From Halictus rubicundus (lineage: Eukaryota; Arthropoda; Insecta; Hymenoptera; Halictidae): a stretch of DNA of 64,000 nucleotides. The stretch spans positions 1 to 64,000 of the forward strand of contig NW_027488829.1 of the NCBI RefSeq assembly GCF_050948215.1, written 5' to 3'. A program made the translations under genes and the position numbers. Under the pieces are notes generated by a model that was not told the DNA's origin, ran no database searches, and worked only from the letters and a program-made list of their open reading frames with translations. Positions 1 to 12,330 of the stretch are shown here, piece after piece (positions within the stretch are counted from its first letter, which is position 1; each line of letters starts with the position of its first letter).

Positions 1-3000
1 ATAGGATAGAGGATAGGATAGGATAGAGGATAGGATAGGATAGAGGGATAGGATAGGATAGAGGATAATATAGGATAGAGGATAGGATAGCATAGAGGAT
101 AGGATAGGATAGAGGATAGGATAGGATAGAGGATAGGATACGATAGAGGATAGGATACGATAGAGGATAGGATAGGATAGAGGATACGATATAGGATTTA
201 ATAGGATAGAGGATAGGATACGATAAAGGATAGGATAGGATAGAGGATAGGATATAGGATTGGATAGGATAGCGGATAGAATAGGATAGGTTATTGGATA
301 GGATAGAGAATAGGATATAGGATTGGATAGGATAGAGGATAGAATAGGATAGAGGATAGGATAGGATAGAGGATAGGATATGATACAGGATAGGATAGGA
401 TAGAGGATAGGATAGGATAGAGGATAGGATAGGATACAGGATAGGATAGGATAGAGGATAGGATATGATACAGGATAGGATAGGATAGAGGATAGGATAG
501 GATAGAGAATAGGATGGGATAGAGGATAGGATAGGATAGAGGATAGGATAGGATAGAGGGATAGGATAGGATAGAGGATAGGATAGGATAGAGGATGGGA
601 TAGGATAGAGGATAGGATAGGATAGAGGATAGGATAGGATAGAGGATAGGATAGGATATAGGATAGGATAGGATAGAGGATAGGATAGGATAGAGGATAG
701 GATAGGATAGAGGATACGATATAGGATTTAATAGGATAGAGGATAGGATACGATAGAGGATACGATAGGATAGAGGATAATATAGGATAGAGGATAGGAT
801 AGGGATAGAGGATGGGATAGGATAGAGGATAATATAGGATAGAGGATAGGATAGGATAGAGGATAGGATAGGATAGAGGATAGGATAGGATAGAGGATAG
901 GATAGGATAGAGGATAGGATAGGATACAGGATAGGATAGGATAGAGGATAGGATATGATAGATGATAGGATAGGATAGAGGATAGGATAGGATAGAGAAT
1001 AGGATGGGATAGAGGATAGGATAGGATAGAGGATAGGATAGGATAGAAGATAGGATAGGATAGAGGATGGGATAGGATAGAGGATAGGATAGGATAGAGG
1101 ATAGGATAGGATAGAGGATAGGATAGGATAGAGGATAGGATAGGGTAGAGGATAGGATAGGATAGAGGATGGGGATAGGGATAGAGGATAGGATAGGATA
1201 GAGGATAGGATAGGATAGAGGATAGGATAGGATAGAGGATAGGATAGGATAGAGGATAGGATAGGATAGAGGATAGGATAGGATAGAGGATAGGATAGGA
1301 TACAGGATAGGATAGGATAGAGGATAGGATAGGATAGAGGATAGGATAGGATAGAGGATAGGATAGGATAGAGGATAGGATAGGATAGAGGATAGGATAG
1401 GATAGAGGATAGGATAGGATAGAGGATAGGATAGGATAGAGGATGGGATAGGATAGAGGATAGGATACGATAGAGGATAAGGATAGGATAGAGGATAGGA
1501 TAGGATAGAGGATAGGATAGGATAGAGGATAGGATAGGATAGAGGATAAGATAGGATAGAGGATGGGATAGGATAGAGGATAATATAGGTTAGAGGATAG
1601 GATAGGATGGAGGATAGGATAGGATAGAGGATAGGATAGGATAGAGGATAGGATAGGATCGAGGATAATATAGGATAGAGGATAGGATAGGATAGAGGGA
1701 TAGGATAGGATAGAGGATAGGATAGGATAGAGGATAGGATCCGATAGAGGATAGGATAGGATAGAGGATACGATATAGGATTTAATAGGATAGAGGATAG
1801 GATACGATAAAGGATAGGATAGGATAGAGGATAGGATATAGGATTGGATAGGATAGCGGGATAGGATAGGATAGGGGATTGGATAGGATAGAGAATAGGA
1901 TATAGGATTGGATAGGATAGAGGATAGAATAGGATAGAGGATAGGATAGGATAGAGGATAGGATATGATACAGGATAGGATAGGATAGAGTATAGGATAG
2001 GGATAGAGGATAGGATAGGATACAGGATAGAATAGGATAGAGGATAGGATATGATAGAGGATAGGATAGGATAGAGGATAGGATAGGATAGAGAATAGGA
2101 TAGGGATAGAGGATAGGATAGGATAGAGGGATAGGATAGGATAGAGGATAGGATAGGATAGAGGATGGGATAGGATAGAGGGATAGGATACGATAGAGGA
2201 TAAGGATAGGATAGAGGATAGGATAGGATAGAGGATAGGATATGATAGAGGATACGATATAGGATTTAATAGGATAGAGGATAGAATAGGATAGAGGATA
2301 GGATAGGATAGAGGATAGGATAGGATAGAGGATAAGATAGGATTAGAGGGATGGGATAGGATAGAGGATAATATAGGGTTAGAGGATAGGATAGGATGGA
2401 GGATAGGATACGATAGAGGATAGGATAGGATAGAGGATAGGATAGGATTGAGGATAGGATAGGATAGAGGATAGGATAGGATAGAGGATAGGATAGGATA
2501 GAGGATAGGATAGGATAGAGGATATGATACGATAGAGGATAGCATAGGGATAGAGGATACGATATAGGATTTAATAGGATAGAGTATAGGATACGATAGA
2601 GGATAGGATACGATAGAGGATAGGATATGATTGAGGATAGGATAGGATAGAGGATAGGATAGGATTGAGGATAGGATAGGATAGAGGATAGGATAGGATA
2701 GAGGATAGGATAGGATAGAGGATAGGATAGGATAGAGGATAGGATAGGATAGAGAATAGGATAGGATAGAGGATAGGATAGGATAGAGGATAGGATAGGA
2801 TAGAGGATAGGATACGATAGAGGATAGGATAGGATAGAGGATACGATATAGGAGTTTAATAGGATAGAGGGGATAGGATAGAGAATAGGATAGGATAGAG
2901 GATAGGATAGGATAGAGGATATGATACGATAGAGGATAGGATAGGATAGAGGATAGGGATACGATAGAGGATAGGATAGGATAGAGGATAGGATAGGATA

Positions 3001-3930
3001 GAGGATAGGATAGGATAGAGGATAGGATAGGATAGAGTATATGATAGGATAGAGGATAGGATAGGATAGAGGATAGGATAGGATAGAGGATAGGATAGGA
3101 TAGAGAATAGGATAGGATAGAGGATAGGATAGGATAGAGGATAGGATAGGATAGAGGATAGGATAGGATAGAGGATAGGATAGGATAGAGGATGGGATAG
3201 GATAGAGGATAATATAGGATAGAGGATAGGATAGCATAGAGGATAGGATAGGATAGAGGATAGGATAGGATAGAGGATAGGATACGATAGAGGATAGGAT
3301 ACGATAGAGGATAGGATAGGATAGAGGATACGATATAGGATTTAATAGGATAGAGGATAGGATAGAGGAATAGGATAGGATAGAGGATAGGAATAGGATA
3401 GAGGATAGGATACGATTGAGGATAGGATAGGATAGAGGATAGGATAGGATAGAGGATAGGATAGGATAGAGGATAGGATAGGATAGAGGATAGGATAGGA
3501 TAGAGTATATGATAGGATAGAGGATAGGATTAGGATAGAGGATAGGATAGGATAGAGGATAGGATAGGATAGAGAATAGGATAGGATAGAGGATAGGATA
3601 GGATAGAGGATAGGATAGGATAGAGGATAGGATAGGATAGAGGATAGGATAGGATAGAGATGGGATAGGATAGAGGATAATATAGGATAGAGGATAGGAT
3701 AGCATAGAGGATAGGATAGGATAGAGGATAGGATAGGATAGAGGATAGGATACGATAGAGGATAGGATACGATAGAGGATAGGATAGGATAGAGGATACG
3801 ATATAGGATTTAATAGGATAGAGGATAGGATACGATAAAGGATAGGATAGGATAGAGGATAGGATATAGGATTGGATAGGATAGCGGATAGAATAGGATA
3901 GGTTATTGATAGGGATAGAGAATAGGATAG
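1..3930 (-). repeat. 17-bp satellite array, inverted orientation (outer left arm)
   Basis: Tandem GGATA-GGATA-GAGGATA units, the reverse complement of the array on the right. The order of markers read on the minus strand is X at 3905, TTAAA at 3811, TTAAA at 2267, Y at 1879, TTAAA at 1783 and 729, X at 293 and TTAAA at 199. This reproduces the order at 19.7-23.4 kb: X-to-Y spacing is 2026 versus 2012, and Y-to-X is 1586 versus 1580. Compared with that partner, this arm has many one-base G insertions (for example GAGGGATA near 50, 560 and 2130, and GGGGATAGGG near 1172) that the right arm lacks. It looks like a noisier copy of the same sequence. It contains no gene; the long minus-strand frames are open only because the CCTAT strand lacks stops. 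Confidence 0.93.
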
Positions 3931-4915
3931 TAGGATAGGATAGGATAGGTAGGATGCTTCAGGACTTAGGATACTCTTCAGGATAGGATAGGATTAGAGA
4001 TAGGATAGATTAGGTAGAGGATCAGGATAGGATAGAGGATAGCAGGATAGGATAGGATAGTAGGATAGGATTAGTTCAGATCTGTCACTTCACTTCACTC
4101 AGTACTGGATAGGATAGAGGATAGGATATGATTGCACTTGCACGTACGGATCGTACTTCACTGTCACTCACGTCGACGGATCACGCTTCTACTGCATCGG
4201 TCACCTTCACGTCTTCATAGGATAGCTAGGTCATCGGATGCAAGGTCTAGTTCACTGCGACTGCACGTTTCAATCAGGATACGGATAGATCACTGCCACT
4301 TCACTCTCTCACTTGCACACTTCACTTCACTCTTAGATAGGATCAGGATAGGATTCGATTCACTCTTCACTCTTCACTTCACACCGTTCACTTCACTGCA
4401 CGCTTCGACTAGGCACTAGTGCACTGAGCACTTAGCGATCAGCACGATTCAGCTTAATAGGATAGAGGATTCTGATAGGATCCACTTCACTTCTCGTCAC
4501 TCTGTCACGTCACTTCACTCTCTTCACGCTCTTCACTACTCTCACGTTCACTCTCGGCACTTCACTGCACTCTTCACTTCACTTCTCTCTCACTTCACTT
4601 CACTCTGCACTGCACTTCACGTCGTCACTCACTCACTCTTCACTCTCGTCTCTTCACTTCTACTCTTCACGTCACTTTCACTTCACCTCACTCTTCACGG
4701 ATTCAGGATAGGCACTGCACTCACTCTTCACTCACTTCACTCTTCACTTCACTGCACTCTTCACTTCACTGTCACTCTTCACTTCTACTTCACTCTTCAC
4801 GCTTCACTCGTCACTCTTCACTATCTTCACGTCATCGTCACTTCACTTCACTCTTCACTTCACTTCACCGTCCGCACTTCACTTCACCTCTTCACTTCAC
4901 TTCACTCTTCACTTC
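3931..4915. other. Disordered transition between GGATA-type and TTCAC-type array
   Basis: Fragments of both alphabets are interleaved here: pieces of GGATAGGATAG alternate with CTTCACTTCACTC, with extra G-containing words such as GCACGTACGGATCG near 4140. The satellite period is hard to follow. GGATA words become rarer from left to right and are nearly gone after 4715; the last clear one is a GGATTCAGGATAGG stretch at about 4699-4712. Across this zone the palindrome coordinate sum jumps by about 96 bp (23540 inside, 23636 outside), so roughly that much of the left arm is missing relative to the right arm. The frame at 4132-4419 runs through this mixture and is not a gene. A gradual mixture of two base alphabets fits a drifting signal or a consensus built from discordant reads better than a clean recombination breakpoint. 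Confidence 0.75.
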
Positions 4916-7900
4916 ATGACTAGCATAGAGGCTAGTCACTCGTCACTTCACTCGTCACTTCACTTCACTCTTCATCTTCACTGGCACTCGGCACTTCACT
5001 TCACTCTCACTTCACTTCACTCTTCACTTCACTTCACTCTTCACTGGATACGGCTTGCACTTCACTGCACTCTTCACTTCACTTCACTCTTCACGTTCAC
5101 TTCTCTCACTGCCTTCTCTCTTCATTGCACTTCACTCTTCACTGCACTTCACTCTTCACTTCACTTCACTCTCACTGTCACTTCACTCTCACTTCACTTC
5201 ACTGCTTCACGGCACGTCACTCCTCACTGCACTTCACTCTTTCACTTCACTCTTCACTCACTTCACTCTTCACTGTCACTCTTCACTTCACTTCACGCTT
5301 CTTCACGTCACTCTTCACGTCACTTCACTCGTTCACTTCACTTTCACTCTCACTTTTCACGTCGTCACTTCACTTCACTCTTGCACTTCACCTTCACTCT
5401 TCACTTCACTTCACTCTCACTGCACTTCACTCTTCACTTCACTCACTCTTCACTTCACTTCACCTCACTCACTTCACTCTTCACTTCTCTCTTCACTTCA
5501 CTTCACTCTTCACTTCACCTTCACTCTTCACTTCACGTCACTCTTCACTTCACCTTCACTCTTCACTTCCACGTCACTCTTCACGTCACCTCTCACCTTC
5601 ACTCACCTCACTCTTCACCTTCACTTCACTCTTCACTTCACTTCACTCTTCACTTCACAGTCACTCTTCACCGTCACTTCAAACCACTTCACTCTTCAGC
5701 TCCACTTCCTCTTCACTTCACTTCACTCGTCACTTCACTTCATCTTCTCCTCACTTCACTCTCACTTCACTTCACTCTTCACTTCACTTCACTCTGCACT
5801 TCACGTCACTCTGCACTTCACTTCACTCTTCACTCACTTCACTCACTTCACGCTTCACCTCTTCACTCTTCACTTCACTCTTCACTTCATCTCTCACTTC
5901 ACTGTCACTCTTCACTTCACCTCACTCTCACTTCACTTCACTCTTCACCTCACACTTCAAACCACTTCACTCTTCACTTCACCCTCACTCTCACGTCTTC
6001 ACGCACTCGGCACTTCACGTCACTCTTCACTTCACTTCACTTTCAATTCACTTCACTCTCCACTTCACACTTCAATTCACTTCACTCTTCACTCCACTTC
6101 ACTCTGCACTTGCACTTCACTCTTCACTTCTCATCACCCTTCACTGCACTTCACTCGACACTTCACGTCACTCTTCACTTCACTTCACCTGCACTCACTT
6201 CACTCTTCACTTCACATCACTCTTCACTTCACTTCACTCTTCACTTCACTTCACTCTCCACTTCACGTCACTCTTCACTGTCACTTCACTCTTCACTTCA
6301 CGTCACTCGTCACTTCACTTCACTCGTCATTTCACTTCACTCTTCACTTCACCTCACGCTTCACCTTCACTTCACTCTTCACTTCACTTCACTCTTCACT
6401 TCACATCACTCTTCACCTCACACTTCAAACCACTTCACTCTTCTCTCCACTTCACTCTTCACTTCACTTCACTCTGCACGTTCACTTCACTCTTCACCTC
6501 ACTTCACTCTTCATTTCACTTCACGCTTCACCACACTTAACTCTTCACTTCACTTCAGTCTTCACTTCACCTCACTCTGCACTTCACTTCACTCTTCACG
6601 TCACTTCAATCTTCACTTCACTTCACTCGTCACTTCACTTCACTCTTCACTTCACTTCACTCTTCACTTCACTTCACTCTTCACTTCACCTCACTCTTCA
6701 CTCCACTTCACTCTTCACCTCACACTTCAAACCACGTCACTCCACACTTCACCTCACTCTTCACGTTCACCTCACTCTTCACTTCACATCAATCTTCACT
6801 TCACGTCACTCTTCACTTCACTTCAATCTCACTTCACTTCACTCTTCACTTCACTTCACTCTTCACTGCACTTCACTCTTCACTTCACTTCACTCTTCAC
6901 TGTCACTTCACTCTTCACTTGCACTTCACTCTTCACTTCACTTCACTCTTCACTTCACTTCACTCGTCACTTCCACTTCACGCTTCACTTCACTTCACTC
7001 TTCACCTCACACTTCAAACCACTTCACTCTTCACTTCACTCTCCACGTCACTGTCACTCTTCACTTCACTTCACTCTCCACTTCACTTCACTCGTCACTT
7101 CACTTCACTCTTCACTTCACTTCACTCTTCACTTCTCGTCTCTCACTGCACTTCACTCTTCACCACACTTCACTCTTCACTTCACTCCACTCTGCACTGC
7201 ACTTCACTCTTCACTGCACTTCACTCTTCACGTCACCTTCACTCTTCACTTCACCTCACTCTTCACTTCACTTCACTCTGTCACCTCACACTTCAAACCA
7301 CTTCACTCTTCACTTCACTCTCACCCCTTCACTGCACTTCACTCTTCACTTCACACTTCAATTCACTTCACTCTTCACTCCACTTCACGTTGAACAATTC
7401 ACTTCACTCTCACTTCACACTGTCAATTCACTTCACTCTTCACTCCACTTCACTCTTCACTTCACTTCACTGCTTCACTTCACTTCACCCTTCACTTCAC
7501 TGCACTTCTCTCTTCACGTTCACTCTTCACCTGCACTTCACTTCACTCTTCACTTCACTTCCCTTCACTGTCACTGTCACTCTTCACTTCACTTCACTCT
7601 CCACTTCACTTCACTCGTTCACTTCACTTCACTCGTCACTTCACGTTCACTCTTCACTTCACTTCACTCTTCACCACTTCACTCTTCATTTCACTTCACT
7701 CTTCACTTCACTTCACTCTTCACTGTCACTTCACTCTTCACTTCACGTCACTCTTCACTTCACTTCACTCTTCACGTCACTTCACTCTTCACTTCACTTG
7801 CACTCTTCACCTCACACTTCAACCACTTCACTCTCACTTCACCTCACTCTTCACCGCACTTCACTCTTCACCTCACTTCACTCTTCACTTCACTTCACTC

Positions 7901-10900
7901 TTCATTTCACTTCACTCTTCACACACTTCACTCGTCACTTCACTTCACTCGTCACTTCACTTCACTCTTCACGTCACTTCACTCTTCACTTCACTGCACT
8001 CTTCACTTCACTTCACCCTTCACTTCACTTCACTCTTCACGTCACTTCACTCTTCACGTCACTTCACTCTTCACTTCACTTCACTCTCCACTTCATTCAC
8101 TCTTCACCTTCACTTCACTCTTCACTTCACTTTCACTCCTCACTTCACTTCACTCTTCACTTCACTTCACTCTTCACTTCACTTCACTCGTTCACTTCAC
8201 TTCACTCTTCACTTCACTTCACTCTTCACTTCACTTCACTCTTCACTTCACTTCACTCTTCATTGCACTTCACTCTTCACTTCACTGCACTCTTCACTTC
8301 ACTTCACTGCTTCACTTCACTTCACTCTTCACTTCACTTCACTCTTCACTTCACTTCACTCTTCACTTCACTTCACTCTTCACTTCACTTCACCCGTCAC
8401 TTCACTTCACTCTGCACGTCACTTCACTCTTCACTTCACGTCACTCTTCACTTCACTTCACTCTTCACTTCACTTCACTCTTCACTTCACTTGCACTCTT
8501 CACTTCACTTCACTCTTCACTCACTTCACTTCTCAGTTCACTTCACTCTTCACTTCACCTTCACTCTTCACCTTCACTTCACTCTTCACTTCACTTCACT
8601 CTTCACTTCACTTCACTCGTCACTTCACTTCACTCTTCACTCACTTCACTCGTTCATTTCACGTCACTCTTCACACTTAACTCTTCACTTCACTTCACTC
8701 TTCACTTCACTTCACTCTTCACTTCACTTCACTCTTCACTTCACTGTCACTCTTCACTCACTTCACTCTTCACTTCACTTCACTCTTCACTTCACGTCAC
8801 TCTTCACGTCACTTCACTCTTCACTTCACCTCACTCTTCACTTCACTTCACTCTTCACCTCACACTTCAACCACTTGCACTCTTCACTGCACCTCACCCT
8901 TCACTTCACTTCACTCTTCACTCACACTTCAAGCACTCACTCTTCACTTCACTTCACTTCAAGTCACTCACTCTCACTTCACACTTCAATTCACTTCACT
9001 CTTCACTCTCTCTTCACGTCACTTCACGCTTCACTTCACTTCACCTTCACTTCACTTCACGCTTCACTTCACTTCACTCTTCACTTCACTTCACTCTTCA
9101 CTGCACTTCACTCTCACTTCACTCTTCACTTCACTTCTCTCTGCACTTCACTTCACTCGTCACTTCACTTCACTCTTCACTTCACTTCACTCTTCACTTC
9201 ACTTCACTCTTCACTCACTTCACTCTTCACTTCACTTCACGTCTTCACGTCACGTCACTCTTCACTTCACTTCACTCGTCACTTCTCACTCTGCACTTCA
9301 CTTCACTCTTCACTTCACTTCACTCTTCACCTCACTTCAAACCACTTCACTCTTCACTGCCACTTCACTCTTCACGTCACGTCACTCTTCACTTCACGTC
9401 ACTCTTCACCTCACTTCACTCTTCATTCACTTCACTCTTCACCACACTTAACTCTTCACTTCACTTCATTCTTCACTTCACCTCACTCTTCACTTCACTT
9501 CACGTCTTCACTTCACTTCACTCTCCACTTCACTTCACTCTTCACTTCACTTCACTCTTCACGTCACTTCACTCTTCACTTCACTTCACTCTTCACTTCA
9601 CTTCACTCTTCATTTCACTTCACTCTTCACCACACGTCACTCTTCACTGCACTCCACTCTTCACTTCACTTCACTCTTCACTTCACTTCACTCTGTCACT
9701 TCACCTCACTCTTCACTTCACCTCACTCTTCACTTCACTTCACTCGTCACCTCACACTTCAAACCACTTCACTCTTCACTTCACTCTCCACTTCACTTCA
9801 CTCTTCACTTCACTTCACTCTTCACTCACCTCACTCTTCACTTCACTTCACTCTTCACTTCACTTCACTCTTCACTTCACTTCACTCTGCACTTCACTTC
9901 ACTCTGCACTTCACGTCACTCTACACTTCACTTCACTCTTCACTTCACTTCACTCTTCACTTCACTTCACTCTTCACTTCACTTCACTCTCCACGTCACT
10001 TCACTCTTCACTTCACTTCACTCTTCACTTCACTTCACTCTTCACTTCACTTCACTCTTCACTTCACTTCACTCTTCATTTCACTTCACTCTTCACCACA
10101 CTTCACGCTTCACTTCACTCCACTCTTCACTTCACTTCACTCTTCACTTCACTCTTCACTTCACCTCACTCTTCACTTCACCTCACTCTTCACTTCACTT
10201 CACTCTTCACCTCACACTTCAAACCACTTCACTCTTCACTTCACCGCACCCTTCACTTCACTTCACTCTTCACTTCACACTTCAATTCACTTCACTCTTC
10301 ACTCCACTTCACTTAACAATTCACGTCACTCTCCACTTCACACTTCAAGTCACTTCACTCTTCACTCCACTTCACTCTTCACTTCACTTCACTCTTCACG
10401 TCACATGCACCCTTCACTTCACTTCACTCGTTCACTTCACTTCACTCTTGCACTTCACTTCACCCTTCACTTCACTTCACTCTTCACTTCACATCACCCT
10501 CACTTCACTGTCACGTCTTCACTTCACGTCACTCTTCACCACACTGCACTCGTCACTTCACTTCACTCTTCACTTCACTTGCACTCGTCACTTCACTTCA
10601 CTCTTCACTTCACTTCACTCTTCACTGCACTTTACTCTTCACTTCACTTCACTCTTCATGTCACTTCACTCTTCACTGCACGTTCACTCTTCACTTCACT
10701 TCACTCTTCACTTCACTTCACTCTTCACTTCACTTCACTCTTCACTTCACTTCACTCTTCACTTCACTTCACTCTTCACTTCACTTCACCCTTCACTTCA
10801 CTTCACTCTTCACTTCACTTCACTCTTCACTTCACTTCACTCTTCACTGCACTGCACTCTTCACTTCACTGCACTCTGTCACTTCACTTCACTCTTCACT

Positions 10901-11736
10901 TCACGTTCACTCTTCACTTCACTTCACTCTTCATTCACTTCACTCTTCACTTCACCTCACTCTGCACCTTCACGTCACTCTTCACTGCACTTCACTCTTC
11001 ACTTCACTTCACTCTTCACTTCACGTCACTCTTCACTTCACATCACTCTTCACTTCACTTCACTCTTCACTTCACCTCACTCTCCACTTCACTTCACTCT
11101 TCACCTCACACTTCAAACCACTGTCACTCTACACTTCACCTCACTCTTCACCTTCACTTCACTCTTCACTTCACTTCACTCTTCACTTCACATCACTCTT
11201 CACCTCACACTTCAAACCACTTCACTCTTCACTCCACTTCACTCTTCACTTCACTTCACTCTTCACTTCACTTCACTCTTCACCTCACTTCACTCTTCAT
11301 TTCACTTCACTCTTCACCACACTGTAACTCTTCACTTCACTTCAGTTCTTCACTGCACTTCACTCTTCACTTCACTTCACTCTTCACTTCACTTCACTCT
11401 TCACCACACTTCACTCTTCACTTCACTGTCACTCTTCACTTCACTTCACTCTTCACTTCACTTCACTCTTCACTTCACCTCACTCTTGCACTTCACTTCA
11501 CTCTTCACCTCACACTTCAAACCACTTCACTCTTCACTTCACCTCACCCTTCACTGCACTTCACTCTTCACTTCACACTTCAATTCACTTCACGCTTCAC
11601 TTCACTTCACTTGTTCAATTCACTTCACTCTCCACGTCACACTTCAATTCACGTCACTCTTCACTCCACTTCACTCTTCACTGCACTGTCACTCTTCACG
11701 TCACATCACCCGTCACGTCACTTCACGTCACACACA
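4916..11736 (-). repeat. TTCAC-type 17-bp array: the same satellite in a rotated base alphabet
   Basis: The unit is ACTTC-ACTTC-ACTCTTC, 17 bp with 5+5+7 structure. Replacing C by A, G by C, T by G and A by T gives TAGGA-TAGGA-TAGAGGA, the exact GGATA-strand unit. Markers also translate. TTCAAACC (for example at 5681, 7016, 9761, 10221 and 11519) becomes GGATTTAA. TTAACAATT at 10313 becomes GGTTATTGG, the X marker. TTCAATT becomes GGATTGG. TTCACGTCAC, which is frequent, becomes GGATACGATA. Translating about 120 bases at 10200-10325 gives the left-arm sequence near 3785-3905, with the few differences mostly at C positions. The segment is thus the inner left palindrome arm. The His/Ser/Phe/Thr/Leu-rich open frames up to 1753 codons are repeat translations, not proteins. 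Confidence 0.9.
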
Positions 11737-11775
11737 CCCCCCCCCCCCCTGTCGTCTTCGTCCCCTGCTCGTCGC
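11737..11775. other. Palindrome axis: 13-base C-run and short non-satellite stretch
   Basis: Thirteen consecutive C (11737-11749) are followed by T and then a C/T/G-only stretch, GTCGTCTTCGTCCCCTGCTC, at 11751-11770 and GTCG. It is the only piece near the centre that does not follow the 17-bp register. The mirror axis calculated from the nearest landmark pairs (11617/11885 and 11521/11981) is 11751, inside this element. The satellite changes strand across it. It could be the loop of a fold-back molecule, a miscalled stall, or an adapter remnant. I do not recognise the sequence. Confidence 0.7.
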
Positions 11776-12060
11776 ACACACCACACCACACCATACACCA
11801 CACCACACCACACACCACACCACACCACACACCACAACACACCACACACCACACCCCACCACACACCACAACACACACCACACCCACCCCACACCACACC
11901 ACACCGCACACCACACCCCACCCACACTCCACACCACACACCACACCTCACCAAACACGACACCACACCTCACACCACAACCCACCACACACGACACCAC
12001 ACACCACACCTCACCACTCACGTCACCACACCACACTCCACACCTCACCACTCCACACCA
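11776..12060 (+). repeat. CCACA-type array: CCTAT satellite with A written as C and T as A
   Basis: This looks like a CA-rich microsatellite but has the 17-bp period CCACA-CCACA-CCACACA. Substituting A to C and T to A in the CCTAT strand, with C and G unchanged, predicts it. The Y-block is recognisable. CCACCCC at 11884-11890 stands for AATCCCC. CCGCACACC near 11904 stands for CCGCTATCC. CCAAACACGACACC near 11951 stands for CCTTTATCGTATCC. ACAACCCACC at 11976-11985 stands for TATTAAATCC, and it is followed by CACACACGACACC for TATATCGTATCC. The order and spacing match the normal Y-block at 14537-14650. A few T letters are not converted. This is the innermost right arm of the palindrome. The Gly/Val/Trp/Cys-rich minus-strand frames here are spurious. 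Confidence 0.9.
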
Positions 12061-12330
12061 CTCCACAATCCACACCTCCTCACACCACACTAACCTCTCA
12101 CCACACCACACCACACACCACACCACACCACACTCCACTCCACACCACCCCTACCACACCACTCCACTCACCCACACAACACCACTCACCTCACCCACCT
12201 CACATCCACACTCACCTCACCTAACCTACTCCTCACCTCCACTCCACACCACACACCTCATCACACCACTACTCCATCAACCAACCACTATCGTCACCTC
12301 TCACTCAACTCTATCCACCAAACCAATCCA
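12061..12330 (+). repeat. Gradient from CCACA-type back to normal CCTAT satellite
   Basis: Moving right, unconverted T becomes more frequent (CCACTCCACACC, then CCTCACCTCACC, then CCTAACCTACTCC) until the sequence is pure CCTATCC from about 12320. CTCACGTCACC at 12019-12029 reads as CTATCGTATCC with one T of each TAT kept and the other turned to A. Partial conversion that fades with distance from the axis is what a position-dependent reading error would give. It resembles the transition at 3.9-4.9 kb but is about a quarter as long. No gene is present. Confidence 0.8.

Noticed and set aside
728..3705. Minus-strand open frames of 605 and 479 codons in the left array
   Set aside because: These are the same satellite translated on its CCTAT strand, in inverted orientation.
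1..3930. Telomere-like array, since TAGGA differs by one base from the arthropod TTAGG repeat
   Set aside because: The unit is a 17-mer with fixed higher-order variants and it switches strand internally. Telomeric arrays are short perfect repeats with one orientation at a chromosome end.
4916..11736. An independent second satellite family (TTCAC) between two CCTAT arrays
   Set aside because: Its unit, its higher-order markers and their positions are predicted exactly by a one-step base rotation of the mirror arm. Two unrelated satellites would not share that.
11750..11775. A small unique gene or promoter at the only non-repeat sequence
   Set aside because: It is only about 25 bases, without A and without any recognisable element, and it sits at the mirror axis.
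11776..12060. A simple (CA)n or CACACC microsatellite
   Set aside because: It has the 17-bp 5+5+7 period and encodes a full Y block under A>C, T>A.
11718..12138. Minus-strand frames rich in Gly, Val, Trp and Cys, resembling a cysteine-rich small protein
   Set aside because: They are translations of TGTGG repeats, the reverse complement of the CCACA stretch, which is itself a substituted satellite.
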